Positions 30,569 through 40,265 of a DNA stretch of 64,000 bases are shown here, piece after piece. The stretch lies in contig NW_022985460.1 in the NCBI RefSeq assembly GCF_010093595.1, positions 133,829 to 197,828 of the forward strand. Reading direction: 5' to 3'. Numbering within the stretch: position 1 is the first letter of the stretch; every line of letters begins with the position of its first letter. Source of the DNA: Mytilinidion resinicola (Eukaryota > Ascomycota > Dothideomycetes > Mytilinidiales > Mytilinidiaceae). Position numbers and translations under genes: made by a program. The notes beneath the pieces are model-generated. The model was given only the letters and a program-made list of their open reading frames with translations. It ran no database searches and was not told the origin of the DNA.

Positions 30569-30946
30569 TACGCTCGAACATCATCGCTCCCTATTTTTTG
30601 AAGTCAGTTTCTCTGAAAAACGTGAGTTTAAGAGGTATAGCTTTATGCTATCTATCCTCTCCTCTCACCTTATCTCATATAATTTGCCTCGGAAACGTGT
30701 TCTATTAATCTAACCCTCACGCCCGGCATCTTCGCAAACATATCCGGACCTGCAATTAATCTAAGACCGCCCTGCTACATTTCCTTAGGACAAGAGGACA
30801 GAACTCAAGAGTGCCTTCAAGCTGTGTATTTATTGATGCTCTGCTACCAAAGAAATGTTGTCGCTACTTCCGTTCGTTTATTTTCATCTTTGTGGCTTCG
30901 CTATAATTTCACATCGCTCTTTTCGACACACATTGCATTACACACC

Positions 30947-31413
30947 ATGAAACTCTCAACCTTCTTCGCCACAGCAGCACTGCTAGCCAAAGCCCTAGCA
31001 TCTGAAGACCCCTCACCCTCTCCCGCCTCCGAATTCGCCTCCGAATCCTCCCCTTCCCCTGGGCCTCCCTCTGGACCGCCTCCTCCTTCTCCGCCTACAC
31101 CACCCCCTGCCGCGCCTCTTCCACCTTCACCGCCGAGATCTACACCCTAGCCGAGATGTACCCAACCCTGAAAACCTGGGCGCCGGAGCTCAAGGTCTTC
31201 TACAACAAAGTCGAGTACCCCGGCTCCTGGGACGGGGTCGATCTGCACGGCGACAAGCGCGAGCTGCTAAAGATGAATTTAGCCGATATCCCTGAGGGGA
31301 TGCAGACGTGGTTGAAAGCGCACGAGTTCCAGAGAAGGTACAGTGTGCAGGGGGATGTGGTGTTTTTCGCGCCTGGGGGCGATGTATCCGTTGTTGCTGC
31401 TTTGGGTGAATGA
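30947..31413 (+). pseudogene. Secreted-protein gene broken by a frameshift
   Basis: The ATG at 30947 opens a typical signal peptide (MKLSTFFATAALLAKALAS) but the frame degenerates into Ser/Pro runs and stops at 31150. Another frame, open from 31006 to 31413, encodes a protein-like sequence: SAYTTPCRASSTFTAEIY, LAEMYPTLKTWAPELKVFYN, EYPGSWDGVDLHGDKRELLK and QGDVVFFAPGGD. The two frames must join between 31006 and 31150, and no GT dinucleotide occurs in 30947-31150 to act as donor, so an intron cannot explain the change. It is either a one-base indel (pseudogene) or an assembly error. I do not recognise the family with confidence. Protein length would be about 155 aa with one or two Cys. Confidence 0.6.
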
Positions 31414-31725
31414 GCCGGAGGGAGCGTTTGTGAGGGTAGGTTGAGGCGCGTACGTTTGATACAGAGGACAGTGCTGATTATGAGTGTGTAGGGGTTTTCG
31501 AGGACTTGGAAAATTATGGAAGAGAGCCGAGGGATGGGGGCGTGGTGGCTAGTGTGAGCCATAGAAATACGGGGATGAATGAGATGGAGGTTATGATTGA
31601 GGTGACGCTATTGAAGTTGGAGAGGGCGAAAGGAGAAGGGGCATGCGGAGCTTAAGGATGAGCTTTGAGTGTTTAGTCGCGTCTCTCGTTCGGACATTCT
31701 TCCCCATAAAAATGTTTCGATATTC
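31414..31725. other. Intergenic, convergent
   Basis: 312 bp between convergent genes. It holds Gly/Arg-coding type low-complexity sequence and no recognisable feature. Confidence 0.4.
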
Positions 31726-32997
31726 TTAAGCAGCTTCACCTCTATCATGGCTCCTCTGAGCGCGGGAATTGCGTTTCGCGTTCTCCGTTTTGTCGTGCGA
31801 TATCGCAGAGATCATGTTATAGATGAACATCGAACTGAACGTTACCGCCACGAACCCTAGTAAAGCTGCGACTGCGACGATGGAGAAGACAGTAAACCCG
31901 TACGCCGCATTCTGAAACGTCGCGCTGTCAGCGAGCTGAGGCGTTCCCGCGCCGACTTGCATGGCTGAGAAGACCAGCGAGAAGAACACGAAGACGATGA
32001 GAACCCAGCCGAAGTTCCTTTGAAAGAAGACAACGTAGCGGTTGTAGCCGTAGAGGTAGCCGCGGACAAAATGCGTCCTGAAGAAGCGAATGCGGTAGAT
32101 GGTGTTGATCCTCCCGAGGCGTAGCTCGCCGAATAGATAGCGTTTGTTGACTTGATGTAGCGAGTTCACGTCGACGTGTGAACAGAAATCAGTAACAAAT
32201 CGTTTCCAAGAAACCCATGTGATGGGCAAAGGCAAGAGATCCAATTCTTGGGCTACTTTCAGATCCAAAGGTGACCGGACGAGCCAGAGGTATGATAGCA
32301 AAAAGCCACACGCAGATTCATGCAAGGCTTTTGATTTAGGTCCGCATAGATACTTTTCCCAAAACTCACAGTTCAGTAAGAATGCCGGTAGAGGTTTGAT
32401 GAAGAGGCGGTTTGAGAACTTGAGAAGGTGGAGATCTGCCTGTTCGGTCTGCAGTACATCGAAGCCCATCATCTGCTGTCTATGCAGAGGACGGGCATTG
32501 AGAGGCCTTCCAGCCATCCATAGTAGATGATGGATGACATTGAGACGCTCCAGATCCAAGTCTTGCTCTAAGAACCCCTCTACATCATCGTTCACTAGAT
32601 GTACTACATGTTGCGTCCGCAGTTCGTATGTAGCTGGCAGCGATTGGAGCGCGGCCTGCAAGCCTGGCGCAGTACTCTGCTGGGAGTCGTGTAGCTGTAT
32701 CTCATGGATTGCGGTGGGAGAATGACGAGGTGCCGCAGCATCTACAGCTTGCGTAAGTACTGGCAATGTAAATGGAGGTCGAAGAGGAGGAGCCTAAGGC
32801 GAGTTAGCAGACACTTGACGCGCATCCTCAAGCGAAGGTACCTTGTCTTCTGCCATATCTCGACTCTTCAGGGGTATGCCAGTTTGCAAGGCCGACCGCA
32901 GAGGAGGACTGAAGACAAGGTGGACGTTGCGCGAGGTTGTAGACGTGTCTACGGGGGCGGAATCGGAGGCATGTGTGAGACGTGCAGCAAGCCACAA
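31726..32997 (-). CDS. Two-TM fungal membrane protein (DUF6601-like)
   Basis: Exons 32997-32842 and 32793-31726 give up to 407 aa. The 48-bp intron has donor GTACCT, branch TGCTAAC and acceptor CCTTAG. The long exon has no ATG at its 5' end, so the first exon is needed; the true start may be the later ATG at 32856 (MAEDK), only five codons before the intron. The soluble N-terminal ~220 residues include LFIKPLPAFLLNCEFWEKYL and GFLLSYLWLVRSPLDLKVAQ. Near the C-terminus are two hydrophobic spans: WVLIVFVFFSLVFSAMQVG and a span starting AYGFTVFSIVAVAALLGF. A basic tail follows. I associate this layout with the fungal family DUF6601; function is unknown. Confidence 0.75.
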
Positions 32998-33335
32998 TCG
33001 CCAAGATTTTAGGCCTAATTATGAGTACGATTTACACAGGGTTATGTTCAGTTTTAAGTCAGGCGCTGTCCAAATCGAGGCGCTGTTGAGACGTGACTGT
33101 GTGGGTGACAGTAAGTAGTCATATGTACATTCATTGCGTTGATCATGAAATTGAGTATCGCGCAGCATTTCTTTATTGTTTGATCAGAGGCTTTACTTTT
33201 TACGGCATGTGTCACCAATTGACACGTCGTGACACCTATTGAAGCTCTGGTGTATGAATCCAAGCCGTAGCGCTCAAGAGCCCTCCATGAGGACATGAGA
33301 TGCAGTTCAACAATCAACTACCACACAGAGCCTCT
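32998..33335. other. Intergenic
   Basis: 338 bp between two minus-strand genes. A weak resemblance to the dispersed element (GTGACACCTATTGAAGCTC near 33229) is too diverged to call. No gene is seen. Confidence 0.4.
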
Positions 33336-34966
33336 TCATTTGCAATAGTTCGCTGGAAAGCTACCCTTCTGGCCATTGAGTTCGCCTTCCCACCAATCCT
33401 GTGAGCTCTGTGTCTTCTTTGTAACCCTTATCCGATCGCCTTCGCGGAAAGCCAAGTCACCCTGAGTTGAAGCTACGAAATCATACATCGCGGTAACGTA
33501 TTCGCCCTGATACGATCCTATCTTCTTAGGAGGCGGCGGAGGTGGAGGCTTCTTCTTTCCTGCCGCTGGATTTGGAGATCTAGGACGGACAGCACTGGCT
33601 GAGGGTATCCTCGGCTTTACAAAATAGTCGTTTTGGCCATTGGTTGCGGAAGGAGATGAAGTACGACGTCCCCATTGCTCTTGGCTAGAAGATGGGCTAA
33701 GATTGTTAGAATAACTACTCCCAATTTTCGGCTTAGAAGCGTTGAGATGGTGCATAGACGGCTTGTTGGAGAGATTCAGAGATTGCGGTGGCTCGTTGAC
33801 TTCTTGATGGTCGTAACTTGGCCTGGGAGAGGTGGCGTGGCGTACAGTTCCCATAGTTGGGACCGAAGAGTTACTGCTCCCTTTACGTCCTGGAATGACC
33901 TTGTTTCTGAGACCCATGCCAGTTAGAGTGCTGCCTTGGTCCGGGTTCGCAGCGCTCGAGTTTCGCCCTGGAACCACCTTGTTCCTCAGACCAAGGCCAG
34001 TGAGTGTGCTGCCCTGATCGGGCATCCTCATAGGAAGATGGACTGCCTTGCCACGCGCCAGCAGCTCTATACCACTTTCTGCTTCCTTGCGAAGAGGAGT
34101 GAATTCGGCATCCCAAACCGGTATCACCTCTTCTAGCTCTGGCGGCGGGTTTGGGAATCCCTGCTCCTGGGAGTATTGGTGGAGGACAGTATATAGATTT
34201 CCAAGCAGATTGTTCTGGAGCAATATCTGGTTGGCCAGTAGGTGCGGGAGAAGGGAGAAGGTGGCTGCGTTTATGCCAGGGAGCTTCTCTCGAAGGCTCT
34301 CATCTGCACACTCGTATTCGTAGGATGCTTTCGCGAGGTCGGCCTCATGTTTCCCAAGGGCTGATTCCTCGCGTGGAGATCGTGTAGCTTTCTTTTCCAG
34401 TGCTTCCACGCGGCCCTTAAACCTTTCGTAGTCCAACTGTAGTTGTTTAGGTACTGTCTAGGTAATTGGGAGATGTTCGAACTACCTTTCGGTCCTCTCT
34501 ATTCTTGATAGTCTTCTTCAAGGGCTTTAGCGACTCTCTAGCTGTTTTTGCGGGCCCGATGAGTCTCGTGTCAATTGCTTGGACCTCCGTGTTCATGTCC
34601 ACCTTGAGCTCCAGGTATGCCTCTTTCAGCTTCGCCGCTCGCTCTAATGTCGCTCTCGGGGCGTCGACCGGTATATAGCCGCTCTCATATTCTTCCTTCG
34701 TGCCTAATGGGAGGTAGAGAATATGGACTTCCTCAATCATGCCTAGCTGGTGGGTGAGGATGTTCGACCAAGCGTCTCGCCACATTTTGGCTGCGTCTGC
34801 GATCTGATACAGAATTAGACATATTCAATGCGTAGGCTGGTCTCTTGCGGACCTTGACGAGCATCTGGTCCGCCTCTTCAAACTCGCGGAGCATGGTAGC
34901 GACGTCGCCGGTCTCAGGTTTCCTGCCCGGCATGATTTTCGTGAACTTCCTCTGGACTCGCTGCAT
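33336..34966 (-). CDS. BAR-domain SH3 protein (Rvs167/Hob1 type)
   Basis: Exons 34966-34853, 34803-34486 and 34436-33336 (49-bp introns) give 510 aa. The BAR domain (residues ~15-260) includes AKMWRDAWSNILTHQLGMIE, LKPLKKTIKNREDRK and LLPHLLANQILLQNNLLGNL. A disordered linker carries a tandem duplication: DQGSTLTGLGLRNKVVPGR and DQGSTLTGMGLRNKVIPGR. A PPPPPPPKK stretch precedes a C-terminal SH3 domain: AMYDFVASTQGDLAFREGD, then WWEGELNGQKGSFPANYC. The protein is expected to bend membranes and bind Pro-rich actin or endocytosis partners at cortical patches. It is divergent with the DUF2439 repair gene across 446 bp. Confidence 0.92.
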
Positions 34967-35412
34967 GATGGCGGTAGGAGGAGATAACGCTCCTCGCACG
35001 ATGGAATAGTGAAATGAATAGGAAGAGGTAGAAAAGGAGGTTAGAAGTTGTGGTCTGAGGTGCTGTGTTCGTGAAAGTGGCTCAGCCTGCTGCGCGGTAG
35101 TACGGCACCCAGCAACGACGGACCCCCGCGATTTGGGGCCAAAGGGTGGGAATGCGAGTTTGTTATGGAGAGGGACGCAACGGCTGACATGCTGTTGATA
35201 ATCTGCAGCAGTTGCATCCCTGGAGGCTGAAATCCTGCAGCTGGTAGTACGCGGCACGTCACGGGACAGCGTGTAAAATTCTGGCCCGCTTCCCTTCACG
35301 TCCTCCATCCTCAACGCGTCACTCCACGCCAACATCCTCACCCCGCGCCAGTGAAGCTATATACGCCCATGCCTGAGCGCTCTCGCTACCCTACGACTGA
35401 GGAGCTTGTACG
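34967..35412. promoter_or_regulatory. Bidirectional promoter region, BAR-SH3 and DUF2439 genes
   Basis: 446 bp between two divergent starts. It contains an ACGCGT box at 35314-35319, 94-99 bp before the DUF2439 ATG. No gene is seen. Confidence 0.5.
35314..35319. promoter_or_regulatory. ACGCGT (MCB-type) box upstream of the DUF2439 gene
   Basis: A perfect palindrome in TCAACGCGTCAC. The same hexamer lies close upstream of the RFC and CENP-S genes in this window. G1/S regulation is inferred from yeast. Confidence 0.4.
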
Positions 35413-37743
35413 ATGGCGGCGGCTGTACGAAGCACTCCGAGCCTCACTATCCCGCCGACCCAAAACACCGCGCCCGTCCTCGAATTCCGCTGCCTATACA
35501 CCCACGACCTCCGCCGGAAGTCTAAGAGATGGCAAGATGGCTTCTTACGGTTTCACACATTCAACAAGCGGGTCATGGTCTATGACGTACCGCGGAACTT
35601 CATCGGAGACACGCATTGGAAAGAGGAGGTCGATATACAAGAAGGCGATGAAATAACACTAGACAAAGGCGTTATGATAGAAGTCGCAGAGGCCATTGGG
35701 ATACTGGAAACTGATTTGACGCCTCTGTTTGAGAAGAGAACTAAGGAATCACCGAAGTCAGGCGTCAGGCCAGCGGTCCCAATATCCGCCACTCGTACCA
35801 ACATGCTACAAGGCCCCTCTCAGCTTCGCCATAAATCTCTCAACGCCTTGCTGGGAACTCCTAGAGGGCCTTATGGGAAGGCTGTGCTACCTAGCAAGTC
35901 TCCCTTTGAGGCTAGACGAGGTATCGAGGACAGACGAAACATCGAGAACAGACGGGACATCGAGAACAGCATCGATGAGGGGAGGTCACCCAAAAGGCAA
36001 AGAATAGTGGAGCCACAGCCAGGGCGTAATGCTGTCACACCCGTCCAAAGACCTCGCGCTGCTTTCAATAAGGATCCGCCTCTATGGGCAAGGACAGCAG
36101 ACGCAAGGAAAGCCCAAATCGCCAAAGCTGCACCGGAAGTCTCAAGAGTCGCATCCCCTGTACTGAGTGATCATGTTGTCCAGGAGATCATTGATCTAGA
36201 CTCCGACCTAGACAACATCTTCTCAGATGTGACGCTCCCCAGTACGCCACCTGGATTTGTCAAGCCTCGACGTCCGATACCGACCTCGAAGCCACGGGAA
36301 AACCCCGCTCCCGTATCAGCGCAATCAAGACATCGGACAGTAGCCACTCCAACGCGTTTATATCCTTCATCTCCGCCTGTTAGCGTTTCTAACAGAGTGA
36401 ACAACGTGGCTGAAGCCTCGCGGTCTGACACCGTCGAAAAGCCCGATGAGAAACGCCCTCCTCTGTCTCCTCCTCGCAATCCCCGAGCAAAGGCATTGCG
36501 GTTGTCCAAGGGCAGAGGAAGGTCGACATTAATGTGCCAAAGTAACACCTCACGGCTAACGAAAACGACGAGCAACCCAAGTCCTGCCCCTGTTCAAGAT
36601 GTTGATGATGACTTGTTTTCGGGATTGGATTGGGACTCTTTGGACGCTGAGGCTGCCGTTGTGACGGAGGAGCAAACATCTGTGAAAGATAAAAAAACCC
36701 GATTTGCCCCCGAGAAACGCAGCATTGTACCAGCGAAGACGAATTCAGATCAACGGCCTGCTAGAAGGAACGACACACCCATATCCGCTCCAGCACTTGA
36801 GCACTCTGTTCTTGTTAAAACTGCGTCCAAGATGGTGCCTCGTCCCTCTGTGGTCGACTCTCTTACTGAACGCGTTCCCAAGACAGCAGCTCAAACACCT
36901 GTTGTCGACCTTACTACAATACTCGGTCCCGAGACGACGCCTCAATCACCTGTAGATAAGTTTGTTGCTAAAGCCGTCCCAAAGGTGACACCTCGCCCAG
37001 TCGTGATCGAGGCGCCTACTTCTTCCCCCGACTTCTTCGAAGAAATGGACATCGTACACGGTCGTATGGACGAGCGCCTCCGCGTTTCCAGACCGCCACC
37101 TCCTGCGAAACCTACCAAAGCCGCCCAGCGTAAACGTGCAACTCCCAAAACGCCGAAAGAGCCACGACAGCCCAAGGCCGCTCGCGCCAAAGCTACGCCG
37201 AAAGCGAAGCCATCCGATCCCACCCCAGCTCCCGCCCCTATTTCCAAATCAGCAAAAACAGCAGTCTCAGCAAAGCCTCCGAAGCCACCAAAATACACAC
37301 ACCTTGAACCTGACCTGATAGAAGGCCCACCGCCCCTACCTGCAGTACCTTCCCCAACTAAAGACTCACCCACAGCCCGCCCCTTCCGCCGCGTGGTCTC
37401 CGAGAACGACGTACCAATCCCCTCGACAGCAGGCGCGTGGGAAGAACTAAATGCGGCCGCAACCGACCTCATCTCCAACCCCCCGATTCCGGCTCCTGCG
37501 AAACCCAAACGCAAGCTCCAGCGCTCCAAGAGTCTTGCTGTAGGTACTGGAGCGAAGAAACTCAAAGTGGCGGTTGTGGAGAAGGAAAGGGAGCCCATTC
37601 TTCCTCCGCCCCCACCTATAGATCACGACGTGGGAGCGTGGAGCACAGAGGCGTGTGACTTGTTTGATTGGAGGCCGCCGGGGTGGAGGGACGAGGAGGG
37701 CAATGAGGTTGGGAAGAGCGGGATGTTGGTCGGGGTTGGGTGA
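35413..37743 (+). CDS. DUF2439 protein, Mte1/Dbl2/ZGRF1-type DNA-repair factor
   Basis: An intronless 776-aa protein. Residues ~20-100 form the DUF2439 domain: VLEFRCLYTHDLRRKSKRWQ, DGFLRFHTFNKRVMVYD and EVDIQEGDEITLD. This domain defines yeast Mte1, S. pombe Dbl2 and the N-terminus of human ZGRF1, which bind branched DNA and regulate the FANCM-type helicase Mph1/Fml1 at D-loops. The remaining ~650 residues are disordered, basic and Pro rich, with short repeats such as IEDRRNIENRRDIEN and an acidic VQEIIDLDSDLDNIF that resembles a SUMO-interacting motif. The C-terminus has a conserved-looking GAWSTEACDLFDWRPPGW. The frame upstream of 35413 (start 35351) is a different, short frame and is not used. 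No helicase domain is present. Confidence 0.85.
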   Translation: MAAAVRSTPSLTIPPTQNTAPVLEFRCLYTHDLRRKSKRWQDGFLRFHTFNKRVMVYDVPRNFIGDTHWKEEVDIQEGDEITLDKGVMIEVAEAIGILETDLTPLFEKRTKESPKSGVRPAVPISATRTNMLQGPSQLRHKSLNALLGTPRGPYGKAVLPSKSPFEARRGIEDRRNIENRRDIENSIDEGRSPKRQRIVEPQPGRNAVTPVQRPRAAFNKDPPLWARTADARKAQIAKAAPEVSRVASPVLSDHVVQEIIDLDSDLDNIFSDVTLPSTPPGFVKPRRPIPTSKPRENPAPVSAQSRHRTVATPTRLYPSSPPVSVSNRVNNVAEASRSDTVEKPDEKRPPLSPPRNPRAKALRLSKGRGRSTLMCQSNTSRLTKTTSNPSPAPVQDVDDDLFSGLDWDSLDAEAAVVTEEQTSVKDKKTRFAPEKRSIVPAKTNSDQRPARRNDTPISAPALEHSVLVKTASKMVPRPSVVDSLTERVPKTAAQTPVVDLTTILGPETTPQSPVDKFVAKAVPKVTPRPVVIEAPTSSPDFFEEMDIVHGRMDERLRVSRPPPPAKPTKAAQRKRATPKTPKEPRQPKAARAKATPKAKPSDPTPAPAPISKSAKTAVSAKPPKPPKYTHLEPDLIEGPPPLPAVPSPTKDSPTARPFRRVVSENDVPIPSTAGAWEELNAAATDLISNPPIPAPAKPKRKLQRSKSLAVGTGAKKLKVAVVEKEREPILPPPPPIDHDVGAWSTEACDLFDWRPPGWRDEEGNEVGKSGMLVGVG

Positions 37744-38231
37744 TGTTAAGGACGTAAAGGGTGCGGCCAAGGACAAACTAAGCTGACATGAGATGGATGC
37801 GATGAGACGGAAGGTATGATATCGAATGGTTTATCTTTAGCTGGGATGATTACGTGTAAGGGATACGCTGGAGGTGGAATGGGTGAGATCTATGTTACGA
37901 TACCCTTTCTTCACGTATCTCCAGGTCAATATCAATACCACTCATTGGAAGAACCACTTTAGAAGCATTACGTGCAAGCTCTCGCGCCTGCCTAGGTATA
38001 TGAAAGTATGCCGTCTGATATCCGACCCGATCGGTCCACAGACGCGTCGACCCAGTAAAACTCCTTGAACCCCTCTGACCGTAATCCGAACCTCAAAATA
38101 CCTGCTGATCTCGGTGGGTATAGCCTTGTGAAAAATTCGCCGGCGCTCTAAATCAATTCTGATAACGCAAAAAGTCACACCCTAACTGGACCGAATTGAA
38201 AACCGAGCATGCCACCACTGTCGTCGCTCGC
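37744..38231. other. Intergenic, convergent
   Basis: 488 bp between the convergent 3' ends of the DUF2439 and Nse4 genes. No gene and no repeat-family copy recognised. Confidence 0.45.
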
Positions 38232-39842
38232 CTACGCATACCATCCCCTCACCGTGACAGTGTTTCCTTCGTCGTCGGTGCGGTGCGGGATCAGCGGTTC
38301 TTTGATGTTGTACGCCTTGATATAGCCCCGCCACATGGGGTAGTCGAGAGCGAGGACAGCCTGATGTCTTGATATCTTTTGTTCGCGCTGTTCGACAATC
38401 TTGCGGGGTTCAGAGTACGCTGGTATGATATTAGCATTGATGGATATCTCCGAATTAGAGGCAGTACTCACACAGCACAGGCAAACCGTGCCTATCCTTG
38501 CCCATCTTCGCGTTCCCCTCTTTGATCAGGAAACTAACATAGAACATGTTTTCCACCGTCTGCCCAAAGGAGTGTGGGTTGATGATTAGATCGAAGAAGT
38601 CGACGGCTGCCTCGCCTTCCGCGTTCACGCGGATGCGGTGGGCGGTCATGGCCTTGTAGTAGTCTTCCTCGCTAGCGTCTTCGTCCACTTCGGCGTCGAC
38701 CGCGTCCATGCCCTTCCTACAGTGCTCCTTTAGCTGCGATCTGATCTGGGAGACCATGTGCGTCAGAGTCGTGTTCGTGGCTGCCTCGATGTCTTCGCGC
38801 TCGATGGACTTGGGGCGCGTGACGGGTCCTCGGGCTTGTGTCTGCAGGCGGCCTCGTCGGCCTTGGGTTACGCGGACGCGCTTTTGGACAGAGAGCGGGC
38901 CGAGGAGGAAGTTGGGACACGGTGGCCGCTTGTTCGAGGGGAAGCAGGCGCGTCGGCCTAGGACAGCCCAGTCAAAGCCGTCGCCGTCGTTCTCTTCTTG
39001 GTCGTCATCGCTGTCTGGCTCGGCTCGTTGGCGGCGACGGGCTTGAGTGGATGTACGCCTCTGGTCGTCGCTGTCTGATTCGTCGTCCTGGTTGCCGCCG
39101 TTCCGCATGAACCTGATACATTTCGAGACGAACTCGTCCACGTCGATCTGGCCCGCCGTGTCTCCGAGAACACCGTTCGTAGTCTTCTTCAGTGCCAGCT
39201 CGCTGGCGTGTACCAGGAATTTGGAGTCCACCACTGCGTCAGACGTTTGTTTGACCTTCTTCATATGCTTATTTTGTTGTTTGATGAGATCCTTCAAGTC
39301 GTTGTTCTGAGGATGCACCAGCTCGTCCTTGCGATCTGTATAAAATTAGACGGAGCATTTGCAGCAGATAAGCTGCACTCACCAGTCATATCCCGAAAGT
39401 TCTCGCGCATGCGCATGCGCACCTCCCGGCGCTCCTTTGGATCCTGGTCCGGGTCATAGAACTGCTTCTGTACGTACTCTTCGACCGGAGTATCTGGATT
39501 CGGGGGGGCTTTGCTCGCCGGGGGGATGTTGAAGTCCCCGAGCCTTCGCCGCTTGTTGTCATGCTGGGTATTGGAACTGGGCGTGGGAAGGGTTGGGGGC
39601 CCCATCGGCTCTTTGCCATTCCACACTGGGCGAGGTGTCTCGTCGCGGTCGTCTGGCCGGTTTTCCTTATCGGACGAGGTGCCGGGAGTGGGCGAGAGCA
39701 CTGAGTAGGTCGTTTCGCGTGTGGATGCGCGTTGCGGTCGTCGTCGCGTGCCGATTTGAGAGACGGGTGTTGGATCGCGGTACAGCGATGATTCGCGACT
39801 CGGAGCAGGAGTGTCTTCTGGATCGCGGTTGAGGCGCGCCAT
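38232..39842 (-). CDS. NSE4: Nse4, kleisin subunit of the Smc5/6 complex
   Basis: Exons 39842-39383, 39335-38472 and 38419-38232 (introns 47 and 52 bp) give 503 aa. After a disordered N-terminus comes RRRLGDFNIPP, then YDPDQDPKERREVRMRMREN, the kleisin N-terminal helix region that binds the Smc5/6 neck. An acidic linker (DESDSDDQRR..DSDDDQEEND) precedes FDWAVLGRRACFPSNKRPPC. The winged-helix Nse4 C-terminal domain holds NPHSFGQTVENMFYVSFLIK, GNAKMGKDRHGLPVL and, after the last intron, YSEPRKIVEQREQKISRHQ. Nse4 bridges the Smc5 and Smc6 heads and helps resolve recombination intermediates. It is divergent with the Vps34 gene. Confidence 0.92.
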
Positions 39843-40265
39843 GGTTGTGTAGGTCGCTAGGTCATGGAACGGTGAATTTGGTGAGGCTCAGGAGTTGCAG
39901 CCTGACGCGGCGGCGAGACAAGGCTGTGCTTGTAGCGGCGGCGCAGCTCGGGCGCGTAATGCGATGGGCGAGGTCGCTGGATTGAGGGGTCTCGCAGACG
40001 ATGAGAGATAGTTCTGGGTATGTCAAGAAAGGATGGATCAAGGGGCGGCCGGCGTCGACTGAGACGCGCTGCCCTGCCAGATGGTGTTGACCGTGTGCCC
40101 GCTCGCGCGCCAAAGCGCGTGACTAAGCCGAATCCATCGTCAGCCCCACGAATATCATCCAGGGCATCGAGACACTGACCTCCTGTCATCGTGAGACCCC
40201 GCCATGACACTCAAGTTCACTCTTCCTCTTAACTTCAGTGCTTCTCCCTTGTCCAGGCTGTAGCC
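39843..40265. promoter_or_regulatory. Bidirectional promoter region, Nse4 and Vps34 genes
   Basis: 423 bp between divergent starts. It holds ACGCGC at 40063-40068, one base off the ACGCGT box seen near the other repair genes. No gene is seen. Confidence 0.45.

Larger units (their letters stand above)
29427..30946. other. Intergenic: oxidase promoter, right direct repeat, promoter of secreted-protein remnant
   Basis: The first ~790 bp upstream of the oxidase hold no recognisable gene. 30217-30568 is the right direct repeat. The remainder is AT-rich and leads to the start of the secreted-protein remnant. Confidence 0.55.

Noticed and set aside
33181..33290. GTGACACCTATTGAAGCTC as another dispersed-element copy
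   Set aside because: Only a few words match and the core GGTGCTTC is absent; not counted in the family.
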